A stretch of DNA of 56,641 bases. Origin: Flavobacteriales bacterium (GTDB lineage: Bacteria > Bacteroidota > Bacteroidia > Flavobacteriales > Flavobacteriaceae). The notes beneath the pieces are model-generated. The model did no database searches. It saw only the letters and a program-made list of their open reading frames with translations, and had not been told where the DNA came from. The stretch lies in the NCBI GenBank assembly GCA_004321735.1, contig SGZB01000003.1, positions 1 to 56,641 on the forward strand. Reading direction: 5' to 3'. Made by a program: the position numbers and the translations under genes. This document shows positions 17,494-26,660 of the stretch, piece by piece (within the stretch, counting starts at the first letter, position 1; each line of letters begins with the position of its first letter).

Positions 17494-18502
17494 CACTATA
17501 AGCAGTTCTAAATCCAGTGTGTAATGAACTACTATCTGGGGTAGTTTTCATTCTTGCTGAGTTTCTGTATCCACTACAATAAGAGTCATTACACAAAAAA
17601 CTCCCTCCTCTAACTACTTTTTTTTCACTATATGGATCTACAGGATCATAACTTTTCTTGGGTCCTTGAGGGTCTACTATTCCCTCTTTGGGTAGCATAG
17701 AATAATAATTAGCATGATACCAATCTGAACACCACTCCCAAACATTTCCGGCCATATCAAATAGTCCATAATTATTTGGACTAAATGACTTTACAGGTGA
17801 TGCATAATAAAACTTATCATTTAAAGAATTTGATTTTGGAAAGATACCTTCCCAAATATTTGCTTTTAAATTACCATCATTAACTTTTTGATTACCCCAA
17901 CTATAAATTTCATTAATTAAACCTCCTCTTGATGCATACTCATACTCAGCCTCTGTGGGTAGTCTTTTGCCTGCCCATTTACAATATTCATTCGCATCTT
18001 CCCAACTGACATGAACTACTGGATAATCATCTTTTCCTTCAATATTACTGCCAGGACCAAATGGTTGTTTCCAATTAGCTTCTCTTACCAATGACCACCA
18101 TTTTGAATAATCATTTAAATTGCTGGTGTTTGATTCTTTAAAAACAAGAGATGATGGACTTAGTAAACTATCGTTAGGCTTAGGTGTACCTGGTGGTAAC
18201 ATAGATTTAATTTCATCCCAATTAATAGATCTTTCCGCAGTTGTTATATAACCAGTTGCATCTACAAATTCTTTAAACTGAGCATTAGTAACTTCAGTTT
18301 CATCCATCCAAAAAGAACTGATTTCTATTTTGTGTTTAGGATATTCATCAGGTCTCGCTTCATCATTATCAGCCCCCATCTCAAAAAAACCTCCTTCAAT
18401 AAAAATCATTCCAGATTTGTTGACAAGCTGAGGTTGTTTCACTTCATTATTACATGATATAAAAACTATAAGTAATACTAAAATATTTTTTTTTAAAATC
18501 AT
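17483..18502 (-). CDS. Formylglycine-generating enzyme, lipoprotein
   Basis: A 339-residue FGE (SUMF1-type) protein with lipoprotein signal LLIVFISC (Cys17). FGE oxidises the sulfatase Cys in C-x-P-x-R to formylglycine. Unlike most FGE-sulfatase-domain proteins it keeps the active-site pair: GGSFLCNDSYCSGYR holds Cys304 and Cys309 with the same five-residue spacing as human FGE Cys336/Cys341. Other matching segments are GGFFEMG, WMDETEVTN, GRFLPTEAEYEYASRGG-like AGKRLPTEAEYEY, and GNVWEWCSDWY. It is therefore predicted to be active. The lipoprotein signal places it outside the cytoplasm, like the nearby lipoprotein sulfatase. Confidence 0.88.
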   Translation of the reverse strand: MILKKNILVLLIVFISCNNEVKQPQLVNKSGMIFIEGGFFEMGADNDEARPDEYPKHKIEISSFWMDETEVTNAQFKEFVDATGYITTAERSINWDEIKSMLPPGTPKPNDSLLSPSSLVFKESNTSNLNDYSKWWSLVREANWKQPFGPGSNIEGKDDYPVVHVSWEDANEYCKWAGKRLPTEAEYEYASRGGLINEIYSWGNQKVNDGNLKANIWEGIFPKSNSLNDKFYYASPVKSFSPNNYGLFDMAGNVWEWCSDWYHANYYSMLPKEGIVDPQGPKKSYDPVDPYSEKKVVRGGSFLCNDSYCSGYRNSARMKTTPDSSSLHTGFRTAYSVKK

Positions 18503-18521
18503 AATACAATTTATAACACTC

Positions 18522-18552
18522 TTGTGATATTATTAAAATAATCATAAATTTA
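18522..18552 (+). promoter_or_regulatory. Candidate promoter for the 18.6-31.2 kb operon
   Basis: TTG at 18522-18524, a 20-bp spacer, then TAAATTTA at 18545-18552, a 7/8 match to the Bacteroidota -7 box TAnnTTTG. It lies 20 bp before the first ATG of the long plus-strand run. Confidence 0.4.
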
Positions 18553-18572
18553 GTTTAAACAACAACTACTTT

Positions 18573-18827
18573 ATGAATAAAATTAAATCTGAAGCATATT
18601 GGAAAAAAAATTTAAAATATTTAGTAATTCTACTTTCAATATGGTTCTCTGTTTCATTTGGATTTGGGATTCTGTTCGTAGATGAGCTAAATCAAATTCA
18701 ATTTTTCGGTTTCAAACTTGGTTTCTGGTTTGCTCAGCAAGGATCAATATATGTATTTGTAATTTTAATTTTTGTATACATATATCTAATGAACAAACTT
18801 GATAAGAATTATAGATCTAAAAAATGA
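18573..18827 (+). CDS. DUF4212 small subunit of a VC_2705-type sodium symporter
   Basis: An 84-residue membrane protein with two hydrophobic helices (about residues 13-34 and 52-72). The [16 protein letters not shown] start, [10 protein letters not shown] and [18 protein letters not shown] are the hallmarks of the DUF4212 / symporter small-subunit family. It always pairs with the large SSS protein, and here overlaps it by 4 bp (ATGA), so the two are made together. It is the first gene of the long plus-strand operon. Confidence 0.88.
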   Translation: MNKIKSEAYWKKNLKYLVILLSIWFSVSFGFGILFVDELNQIQFFGFKLGFWFAQQGSIYVFVILIFVYIYLMNKLDKNYRSKK

Positions 18828-20500
18828 GTTTACAATTATCTATTTGGTTGATCGTAGGATTAACTTTTGCATTATATATTGGAATTGCAATTTGGTCAAG
18901 AGCTAGCTCAACAAATGAATTTTATGTTGCTGGTAAAGGAGTCCATCCTATTGCTAATGGCATGGCAACTGCCGCGGATTGGATGAGTGCTGCGTCTTTT
19001 ATCTCAATGGCCGGAATTATTTCTTTTTTAGGATATGATGGATCTGTATACTTGATGGGCTGGACAGGTGGTTATGTCCTTTTAGCGCTTTTACTTGCAC
19101 CTTATCTAAGAAAATTTGGAAAATTTACTGTTCCAGCATTCATTGGGGACAGATATTATTCTAACACAGCCCGTACTGTTGCTGTTTTTTGTGCATTAAT
19201 CGTTTCTTTTACTTATATAGCAGGTCAAATGAGAGGTGTTGGTGTTGTCTTCTCACGTTACTTAGAAGTTGATATAAATTCTGGTGTTTTTATTGGAATG
19301 GGAATCGTTTTGTTCTATGCAATATTAGGTGGAATGAAAGGTATAACCTACACTCAAGTTGCTCAATATTGTGTTTTAATATTTGCATTCATGGTTCCAG
19401 CAATTTTTATTTCCATTGAAATGACATCAAATCCAATTCCACAACTAGGATTTGGATCAGCTGGATCTGATGGAGTATATCTTCTTGATAAATTGAATGG
19501 ATTACATGAAGAACTTGGATTTAGTAAATACACGTCTGGATCAAAATCAACTCTTGATGTATTTTTTATAACTGCAGCTTTGATGATTGGAACAGCAGGT
19601 CTTCCACATGTTATTGTAAGATTTTTCACTGTGAAAAAAGTTAGTGATGCAAGAAAATCGGCTGGTTGGGCATTGTTATTCATTGCTATACTTTATACAA
19701 CTGCTCCTGCAATTGCTGTTTTTGCAAGAACAAACTTAATTGATACAGTTTCTGAAAAAAATTACACAGAAATGCCATCTTGGTTCAAAAAATGGGAAGA
19801 TACTGGACTATTAAAATTTGATGATAAAAATGGAGATAACGTAATCCAATATAATGGTAATGAAATGATTAATGAATTAACTATTGACAGAGACATAATG
19901 GTTCTAGCTAATCCGGAGATTGCCCAACTCCCAAACTGGGTTATTGCACTTTTAGCTGCAGGAGCTTTGGCAGCTGCATTGTCTACTGCTGCAGGATTAC
20001 TTTTAGTTATCTCTTCTTCTGTTTCACATGATCTTATTAAAAGAATTATAAAACCGGATATTTCTGAAAAAGGTGAGTTAGTTGCTGCTAGGTTATCTGC
20101 TTTTTTTGCAGTACTGCTAGCTGGGTATTTTGGTATCAACCCACCTGATTTTGTTGCAGCAACTGTTGCACTTGCTTTTGGGTTGGCCGCAGCATCATTT
20201 TTCCCTGCCATTGTATTAGGAATATTTCATAAAAAGATGAATAAAGAAGGTGCTATTTCTGGAATGGTAATAGGGATTTTACTAATGCTTTTTTACATGA
20301 CTAAGTTCAAATTTGGATGGTTTGGTGGCGGAGCAGAATCTGATTGGTGGTTTGGTATTTCACCCGAAGGTTTTGGAACAGTTGCAATGATTGTTAATTT
20401 TATAGTTTCGATTTCTGTTTCAAAGTTTACATCACCACCTCCTAAGGAAATTATTGAACTTGTTGACAATATTAGGTTGCCTAATGAAAATGACGACTAA
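18824..20500 (+). CDS. Sodium/solute symporter large subunit, VC_2705 (acetate permease-like) type
   Basis: A 558-residue SSS transporter with about 13 helices. N-terminal [20 protein letters not shown] and [15 protein letters not shown] (residues about 45-60) are typical of ActP/VC_2705 symporters, as are [19 protein letters not shown] and [20 protein letters not shown] near 395. A soluble insert of about 60 residues (near 305-365) sits between helices, also seen in this subfamily. Relatives near acs genes are thought to take up acetate or other short acids. Next to three esterases, uptake of released acetate is an attractive but unproven role. Confidence 0.85.
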   Translation: MSLQLSIWLIVGLTFALYIGIAIWSRASSTNEFYVAGKGVHPIANGMATAADWMSAASFISMAGIISFLGYDGSVYLMGWTGGYVLLALLLAPYLRKFGKFTVPAFIGDRYYSNTARTVAVFCALIVSFTYIAGQMRGVGVVFSRYLEVDINSGVFIGMGIVLFYAILGGMKGITYTQVAQYCVLIFAFMVPAIFISIEMTSNPIPQLGFGSAGSDGVYLLDKLNGLHEELGFSKYTSGSKSTLDVFFITAALMIGTAGLPHVIVRFFTVKKVSDARKSAGWALLFIAILYTTAPAIAVFARTNLIDTVSEKNYTEMPSWFKKWEDTGLLKFDDKNGDNVIQYNGNEMINELTIDRDIMVLANPEIAQLPNWVIALLAAGALAAALSTAAGLLLVISSSVSHDLIKRIIKPDISEKGELVAARLSAFFAVLLAGYFGINPPDFVAATVALAFGLAAASFFPAIVLGIFHKKMNKEGAISGMVIGILLMLFYMTKFKFGWFGGGAESDWWFGISPEGFGTVAMIVNFIVSISVSKFTSPPPKEIIELVDNIRLPNENDD

Positions 20501-21228
20501 TGAGATTACTAATTATAATATTATTCTCATTAAATATTTTTTCTCAAAACAATGAGTTTGAAAGATTACAGTTTGTAAAAGGAAAGGACACTTTAAATTA
20601 CAGACTTTTAAAGCCTATAGATTTTGATTCTTCAAAAAAATATCCTTTGCATTTATTTCTTCATGGTGTTGGTGAGAGAGGAAATGACAATGAAAGACAA
20701 TTGATTCATGGGGCAAAAGTTTTTTTAAAACAGGAAAACAGAGAAAAATATAAATCATGGGTTTTATTTCCTCAGTGTCCTTCAAATGATTGGTGGGGTA
20801 ATGAAAATAGATATCCTAAGCTTAAAGGAACAACTATTAAGCTAGTTATTGAATTAATGGAACAAATGATATCAGGAAATAACGTAGACTCAAATAGAGT
20901 CTATGTTTCAGGTTTATCTATGGGAGGTATGGGAACTTTTGAAATTCTTAGTCAAAGACCTGATATGTTTGCTGCAGCCACACCAATATGTGGTTCAGGT
21001 GATTTAAATAAAGTAAAAAATTACGCAAAAAAATTACCCATTTGGATTTTTCATGGTTCGCTCGACAAAGTTGTTCTTCCACAAGAATCTTTAAATATTG
21101 CAAAAAAAATTATTGAGGAAGGAGGAAATCCAAGATTAACATTATATGAAAATGTTGGACATGATAGCTGGAACGATGCATTTGAAGAAAAAGATTTTTT
21201 ATCTTGGATTCACTCTAAATCAAAATAA
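20500..21228 (+). CDS. Exported alpha/beta-hydrolase, CE1/prolyl-oligopeptidase-like esterase
   Basis: A 242-residue secreted hydrolase (signal RLLIIILFSLNIFSQ). The fold and triad are visible: oxyanion segment HLFLHGVGERGND near 47-60, nucleophile Ser in VSGLSMGGMGTFE near 145, Asp in FHGSLDKVVLP near 190, and His in NVGHDSWNDAF near 225. Such proteins are carbohydrate or short-chain esterases related to feruloyl esterases. The start overlaps the symporter stop (TAATG), pointing to translational coupling. Confidence 0.8.
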   Translation: MRLLIIILFSLNIFSQNNEFERLQFVKGKDTLNYRLLKPIDFDSSKKYPLHLFLHGVGERGNDNERQLIHGAKVFLKQENREKYKSWVLFPQCPSNDWWGNENRYPKLKGTTIKLVIELMEQMISGNNVDSNRVYVSGLSMGGMGTFEILSQRPDMFAAATPICGSGDLNKVKNYAKKLPIWIFHGSLDKVVLPQESLNIAKKIIEEGGNPRLTLYENVGHDSWNDAFEEKDFLSWIHSKSK

Positions 21229-21229
21229 C

Positions 21230-21931
21230 ATGAATAAATTATTAAATCTTTACTTTTTAATAGCTATGGTTTCTATTAATGCTCAAGTAACATACATTCA
21301 AGGTGGTGGAACATTAGATGATTGGGCTCATTTAAAAAAATATGAAAAAGATAACATGGAAATAAAAGGAATTGATGATCCAAATAGAGTAGTCTTCATG
21401 GGAAACTCAATAACTGAGGGATGGTTGTATTTTAATAAATCTTTTTTTATTGAAAATCCATTTATTAATAGGGGAATTGGAGGACAAACAACTCCACAAA
21501 TGTTAATTAGATTTAAACCTGATGTAGTTAATCTTAATCCAAAAGCTGTTGTGATACTTGCTGGAATCAATGATATCGCGGGAAATACCGGCCCAGTGAC
21601 TATTGAAAATATTGCTGAAAATATTTTTTCAATGGCAGAAATAGCTTTAGCTAATAATATTGAAGTATTTATTTGCTCGGTATTACCAGCAGCAGATTTT
21701 CCATGGTCACCTGGAAAAAATCCAGCTGAAAAAGTAATAAAACTTAATTCTTTACTTAAAGATTATTGCAATAAAAATAAACTAACCTATGTTGATTATT
21801 ACTCTGCAATGGATAATGGTAAAGGTGGCTTGAAAGTGCCAGAACATACAGCTGCTGATGATTTAGTTCATCCTAATAAAGCTGGCTATGCCGTAATGGA
21901 GGGAGTAATTTTAAAAGCCCTCAATAATTAA
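21230..21931 (+). CDS. Exported SGNH/GDSL-type esterase
   Basis: A 233-residue secreted SGNH hydrolase. I choose the ATG at 21230 because it gives a signal peptide (NKLLNLYFLIAMVSINAQ) and sits right after the previous stop; a longer frame opening at 21146 lies inside the upstream gene. Block I reads MGNSITEGW with the nucleophile Ser (Asn in place of the common Asp before it), block II Gly is in NRGIGGQTT, block III is AGINDIAG, and block V is DDLVHPN with the catalytic Asp and His. Deacetylation of a glycan is plausible given its neighbours. Confidence 0.85.
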   Translation: MNKLLNLYFLIAMVSINAQVTYIQGGGTLDDWAHLKKYEKDNMEIKGIDDPNRVVFMGNSITEGWLYFNKSFFIENPFINRGIGGQTTPQMLIRFKPDVVNLNPKAVVILAGINDIAGNTGPVTIENIAENIFSMAEIALANNIEVFICSVLPAADFPWSPGKNPAEKVIKLNSLLKDYCNKNKLTYVDYYSAMDNGKGGLKVPEHTAADDLVHPNKAGYAVMEGVILKALNN

Positions 21932-21955
21932 TTAATTTGTTTAAATTAGTTTATA

Positions 21956-24223
21956 GTGAAAAAGAATATTTATTACTTTCTGATACCTTTTCTGGCAATT
22001 CTTGCTTTAAAGTATTTTGATTCATTTTCTGTAAGTGAACAAATTACAGGTGTTGAGAGCAGTGAAATATTAATTTCACATAATAATATTCCGGAAACTG
22101 TTGATTTCAACTTTCACGTAAAGCCTATTATTTCTGATAAATGCTTTGCTTGTCATGGCCCTGACGAAAAAGAAAGAGCTGCTAATCTTAGACTTGATAC
22201 TGAGGATGGATTATATCAACTCACAGAAGAACTTAGCTCTTATGTTGTTGATAAAAAATCTCCTAAAAAAAGTGAAATGCTAAATAGGATTTTTCATGAA
22301 AATCCAAGTATTGTAATGCCTCCGCCCGAATCAAATTTAGTATTAAGTGATTATGAAAAAGAGATATTAAATAAATGGATACTGCAAGGAGGTAAATGGA
22401 AAAAACATTGGTCTTATAATAAACCTATTAAGCCTCAGATTCCAGATGTAAAAAACAAGAGTTGGATAAATAATGATATTGATTATTTCACTCTCAAAAA
22501 TATTGAAGCTAATGGACTTAATATTTCAAGCGTAGAAGACAAGGAAATATTGATTAGAAGATTATATTTTGATTTAATTGGATTACCTCCTAGTGTTGAA
22601 GAAATTGATGAATTTTTAAATGATAGAACTGGAAATTCGTACGAGAAAATTGTTGACAAGCTATTGAACTCAGAAAATTATGGAGAAAGAATGGCTAGTA
22701 TTTGGATGGACATAGCTAGGTATGGAGATAGTCATGGATATCAGGATGATTTAGAAAGAGTGATGTGGCCCTGGAGAGATTGGGTCATACATGCGTATAA
22801 TTCGAATTTACCATATGATGAATTTATTACATGGCAACTTGCCGGAGACTTAATTCCAAATGCAACTAAAGAACAAATCATTGCAACAGGATTCAACAGA
22901 AATCATAAAATCACACAAGAAGGTGGGGTAATTCCTGAGGAGTATAGAACTGAGTATGTAGCAGATCGAACAAATACTACTTCAAAAATGATGTTAGGTT
23001 TAACAATGGAATGTGCTAGATGTCATAGTCATAAATATGATGAAATTTCACATGATGAATATTATGGCATGTTTAGCTATTTCAATAATATAGATGAAGA
23101 AGGTTTAATTACATATCAAGATAAAGCTCCAAAACCAAATATTACAGTATCCAGAAAAGATATTGACAATGATTTAGGATTTATAAAACTTCCTGATTCC
23201 ATTGATGAAGTTACATTCATGGTAATGAAAGAAACTGAGAATCTGAGAAAAACATACGTTCTTGAAAGAGGCTCCTATGATGCTCCTAGTAGAGAAGTTA
23301 AGCCTATGACACCAAATGCTGTGCTTCCAATAAATAAATCTAATTCTAACAGATTAGATCTTGCTAATTGGTTTTTTGATGATGAAAACCCTTTAACTTC
23401 CAGAGTTGTTGTAAACAGATTGTGGCAACAATTTTTTGGCGTAGGGATTGTTGCAACACCAGATGATTTTGGAAGTCAAGGTAATAGACCAACGAATCCT
23501 GAACTTTTAGATTGGCTTGCAGTGACTTACATGGAAAACGGATGGGATACTAAAAAATTCATAAAAAAAATAGTTACTTCAAAAACTTACATGCAATCAA
23601 GCAAAGTTGATGAACAAAACAAAAAATTAGATCCTGAAAATGTATTTCTTTCATATTATCCAAGACAGAAACTCCCTGCCGAGATGATAAGAGATAATAT
23701 CCTTGCATCAAGTGGTCTTTTAGTTAATAAACTAGGTGGACCTAGTGTAAAACCATATCAACCGGAAGGACTTTGGGATGAGGTTATTGGAGGAGGAGGA
23801 GGATCACTTGCACGTTATGTACAAAGTGAGGGAGATAATTTATACAGGAGAAGTTTATATACTTTTTGGAAAAAAACTGTCCCTCCCCCATCAATGATGA
23901 TATTTGATGCATCTTCAAGAGATAATTGTGAGGTAAAAAGGCAGGATACCAGTACTCCCTTACAATCTTTAACACTAATGAATAATCCAGAGTTTATTGA
24001 AGCTGCAAATTTTTTGTCTGAATCAATTGAGAGTAAAAGTTTAAATACAAATGATAAAATAATTTATCTGTATAGGACAGTAACAGGAAGGACTCCAAAC
24101 AATAATGAAATTTCCAAGTTGAAAAATTATTTGAAAGATCAAATTGAGCTTGATAATTTAAATGCATTTAATAAATTAACTATGCTTGTATATAACTTAG
24201 ATGAAACTAGTCAAAAAAGCTAA
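21956..24223 (+). CDS. PSCyt1-DUF1549-DUF1553 protein (planctomycete-type cytochrome c)
   Basis: A 755-residue exported protein starting at GTG. After a signal anchor it carries a c-type haem motif, C63-F-A-C66-H67, followed by GPDEKERAANLRLDT, which is the PSCyt1 signature. DUF1549 spans about 165-375 (LIRRLYFDLIGLPPS, ARYGDSHGYQDD, WQLAGDLIPNA) and includes a second C-x-x-C-H (CARCHSHKYD near 350). DUF1553 covers about 455-720 (SRVVVNRLWQQFFG, LDWLAVTYM, ASSRDNCEVKRQDTSTPLQ). This architecture is abundant in Planctomycetes and Verrucomicrobia and its function is unknown; the haem suggests electron transfer in the periplasm. It lacks the large insert often present between the DUFs. The stop is directly followed by the DUF1501 start. 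Confidence 0.9.
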   Translation: MKKNIYYFLIPFLAILALKYFDSFSVSEQITGVESSEILISHNNIPETVDFNFHVKPIISDKCFACHGPDEKERAANLRLDTEDGLYQLTEELSSYVVDKKSPKKSEMLNRIFHENPSIVMPPPESNLVLSDYEKEILNKWILQGGKWKKHWSYNKPIKPQIPDVKNKSWINNDIDYFTLKNIEANGLNISSVEDKEILIRRLYFDLIGLPPSVEEIDEFLNDRTGNSYEKIVDKLLNSENYGERMASIWMDIARYGDSHGYQDDLERVMWPWRDWVIHAYNSNLPYDEFITWQLAGDLIPNATKEQIIATGFNRNHKITQEGGVIPEEYRTEYVADRTNTTSKMMLGLTMECARCHSHKYDEISHDEYYGMFSYFNNIDEEGLITYQDKAPKPNITVSRKDIDNDLGFIKLPDSIDEVTFMVMKETENLRKTYVLERGSYDAPSREVKPMTPNAVLPINKSNSNRLDLANWFFDDENPLTSRVVVNRLWQQFFGVGIVATPDDFGSQGNRPTNPELLDWLAVTYMENGWDTKKFIKKIVTSKTYMQSSKVDEQNKKLDPENVFLSYYPRQKLPAEMIRDNILASSGLLVNKLGGPSVKPYQPEGLWDEVIGGGGGSLARYVQSEGDNLYRRSLYTFWKKTVPPPSMMIFDASSRDNCEVKRQDTSTPLQSLTLMNNPEFIEAANFLSESIESKSLNTNDKIIYLYRTVTGRTPNNNEISKLKNYLKDQIELDNLNAFNKLTMLVYNLDETSQKS

Positions 24224-25693
24224 ATGAAAGAATTACATAACCATTTTATAAATAATAACAGAAGAAACTTTCTAAAAAAGACTGGTTTGTGTATTGGTGG
24301 TCTGGCGTTAGGGTCATTAGTGAATCCTTTTCAAAGGGATGATAAGAATCCATTTTCCTTGATATCAAATCAGTTAAATCTTCCAAATTATGCTCCTAAA
24401 GCTAAAAGAATAATTTATCTATTTCAAAGTGGTGGTCCTTCTCAAAATGATCTATTTGACTATAAACCCAAATTAAGTCAAATGAAAGGCATTGACTTGC
24501 CTGAATCTGTAAGGATGGGACAAAGATTAACTGGAATGACATCTGGTCAATCTAGATTTCCTCTAGTTGGAAGTTCAACTAAATTTAGACAATACGGAGA
24601 AGCAAGAGCTTGGGTTAGTGACTTAATGCCCTATATTGGAAAAATTTCAGATGAACTATGTTTTATAAAGTCCATGCATACAGAAGCTATAAATCATGAT
24701 CCAGCAGTAACTTTTTTCCAAACAGGATCTCAGCAACCAGGAAGACCTAGTATGGGATCTTGGCTAAGCTATGGTTTAGGAAGTTTAAATAAGAATTTAC
24801 CAAGTTTTGTTGTTTTACTGTCAAGGGGAACAGGAAGACCTAAAGGACAACCTTTGTATTCAAGGCTATGGGGAAATGGCTTTTTAAGCTCTCTTCATCA
24901 AGGTGTGCAGTTTAGATCAGCAAAAGATCCTGTATTGTTTTTAAAAGATCCTGAAAGTCTTTCCAAAAGTGAACGAAGAAAAATGCTAGACTATCTTTCT
25001 GAACTGAATGAAGAACAAGAAAGAAAATTTGGAGATAAAGAAGTTTCAAATAGAATTTCTCAGTACGAGATGGCATATAGAATGCAAACTTCCGTTCCTG
25101 AAACAATGGATATTTCTGATGAACCAGAAAGTATTTTAAAGCTTTATGGGCCAAATGCTAATAAACCCGGAACATATGCTGCAAACTGTATACTTGCCAG
25201 AAAATTAATTGAGAAAGATGTTCGATTTGTTCAACTTTATCACATGGGTTGGGATCAACATGAAAACCTACCAAATCAAATCAAAGGTCAAGCAAGTGAT
25301 GTAGATCAACCCACAGCTGCATTAATCATGGACTTGAAACAAAGAGGCTTACTTGAAGATACTTTGGTTGTTTGGGGAGGTGAATTTGGTAGAACAGCGT
25401 ATAGTCAAGGTAATATTAGTGCATTAAAAGCTGGAACTTATGGAAGAGATCATCACCCAAGATCTTTCACAATCTTTATGGCTGGTGCGGGTGTTAAGCC
25501 AGGTTTTTCATATGGTCAAACAGATGACTTAGGATATAATATTGTTAAAGATCCAGTTCATGTTCATGACCTTCAAGCAACTATACTTCATCTTTTTGGA
25601 ATTAATCATGAAAAAATGATTTACAAATATCAGGGAAGAAGATTTAGACTAACGGATGTTTTTGGTGAAATAAAACATGATATTCTAACATAA
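24224..25693 (+). CDS. DUF1501 protein, Tat-exported, sulfatase/phosphatase-like fold
   Basis: A 489-residue protein with a twin-arginine signal (NRRNFLKKTG, Arg13-Arg14, then a glycine-rich hydrophobic stretch). DUF1501 members share the alkaline-phosphatase/sulfatase fold: IYLFQSGGPSQNDLFDYKP near 66, HTEAINHDPAVTF near 150, WDQHENL near 343, WGGEFGRTAYSQ near 385, and GRDHHPRSFTIFMAGAG near 405 supply the conserved acidic and His positions. The partner PSCyt1-DUF1553 gene ends immediately before it, the standard DUF1553-DUF1501 tandem of Planctomycetes. Reaction and substrate are unknown. Confidence 0.88.
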   Translation: MKELHNHFINNNRRNFLKKTGLCIGGLALGSLVNPFQRDDKNPFSLISNQLNLPNYAPKAKRIIYLFQSGGPSQNDLFDYKPKLSQMKGIDLPESVRMGQRLTGMTSGQSRFPLVGSSTKFRQYGEARAWVSDLMPYIGKISDELCFIKSMHTEAINHDPAVTFFQTGSQQPGRPSMGSWLSYGLGSLNKNLPSFVVLLSRGTGRPKGQPLYSRLWGNGFLSSLHQGVQFRSAKDPVLFLKDPESLSKSERRKMLDYLSELNEEQERKFGDKEVSNRISQYEMAYRMQTSVPETMDISDEPESILKLYGPNANKPGTYAANCILARKLIEKDVRFVQLYHMGWDQHENLPNQIKGQASDVDQPTAALIMDLKQRGLLEDTLVVWGGEFGRTAYSQGNISALKAGTYGRDHHPRSFTIFMAGAGVKPGFSYGQTDDLGYNIVKDPVHVHDLQATILHLFGINHEKMIYKYQGRRFRLTDVFGEIKHDILT

Positions 25694-26641
25694 ATGGTTA
25701 GATATTTTTGTCTATTTTTTTTCTTTTTTGGCTTCTCTCAAGAAAGTACTTTTAAAGATTATAATCAAAAAATAGCAGGTATTGATTTTAACCTCGAAAT
25801 GGTTGCAATACCCTCTGGAACTTTTAAAATGGGAAGTCCAAACTTTGAAAAAAATAGACTTGCAGATGAGGGGCCTGTTCATGAAGTTTATATTGATTCT
25901 TTTTGGATTGGAAAGTTTGAAATAACCTGGGATTTATATCAGCTTTTTATGCAAAGAGAAATAGATTCAAAAAAAATTAAATACGGAGATGAGATTAATG
26001 TTGATGTTGATGCTGTTACTAGTGCTACAACACCATATGTTGATATGACATTTGGAATGGGTTCAAATGAATATCCTGCTATTTCAATGACTCAATTAGC
26101 TGCATCTAAATTTTGTGAATGGCTTTCAGCAATGACGGGAAATTATTATAGATTGCCAACTGAAGCTGAGTGGGAATATGCCTGCAGAGCAGGAAGTGAA
26201 AGTGCTTATGGTTTTGGTAATGACGTGAATGAATTAGCAGACTATGCTTGGTATGATTATAATAGTGGAGGCAAGTATCAAAAAGTTGGTTCAAAAAAAC
26301 CAAATAATTGGGGATTACATGATATGCATGGAAACGTAGCTGAATGGACACTCGATCAATATAGCCCTAGAAGTTATTATTCTTATGTAAATCAAATAGC
26401 TGATAATCCTTACAATAAAGCACAAAAGCTATATCCAAGAGTAGTAAGAGGTGGTTCGTGGATGAGTAGTGATTATAGATTAAGAAGTTCTAGTAGAACA
26501 CCATCAAATAAAAATTGGAAAAAACAAGATCCCCAAATTCCTAAAAGTAGATGGTGGCATACGGATGCTCAATTTTTAGGTTTTAGAATTGTAAGACCTT
26601 ACAAAGTTCCAGAAAATTATAAAGATTTCTGGATACAATAA
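25694..26641 (+). CDS. FGE-sulfatase-domain protein lacking the catalytic cysteines
   Basis: A 315-residue exported protein (signal VRYFCLFFFFFGFSQ) of the SUMF1/FGE fold: MVAIPSGTFKMGSP near 36, YRLPTEAEWEYACRAGSE near 155, GLHDMHGNVAEWTLDQY near 208 and RVVRGGSWMSSDYRLRSSSR near 252. Where true FGE has Cys-x4-Cys, this protein has Ser-Ser-Asp-Tyr-Arg, so it should not make formylglycine. Such copies are common beside DUF1501/DUF1553 genes and may bind ligands or act as another non-haem metal enzyme. Contrast with the cysteine-bearing FGE at 17483-18502. Confidence 0.82.
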   Translation: MVRYFCLFFFFFGFSQESTFKDYNQKIAGIDFNLEMVAIPSGTFKMGSPNFEKNRLADEGPVHEVYIDSFWIGKFEITWDLYQLFMQREIDSKKIKYGDEINVDVDAVTSATTPYVDMTFGMGSNEYPAISMTQLAASKFCEWLSAMTGNYYRLPTEAEWEYACRAGSESAYGFGNDVNELADYAWYDYNSGGKYQKVGSKKPNNWGLHDMHGNVAEWTLDQYSPRSYYSYVNQIADNPYNKAQKLYPRVVRGGSWMSSDYRLRSSSRTPSNKNWKKQDPQIPKSRWWHTDAQFLGFRIVRPYKVPENYKDFWIQ

Positions 26642-26660
26642 TAATTACTAAATTGATGAG

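Noticed and set aside
21146-21229. Longer N-terminus for the SGNH esterase
   Set aside because: It would lie inside the upstream esterase gene and hide the clear signal peptide that starts at 21230.
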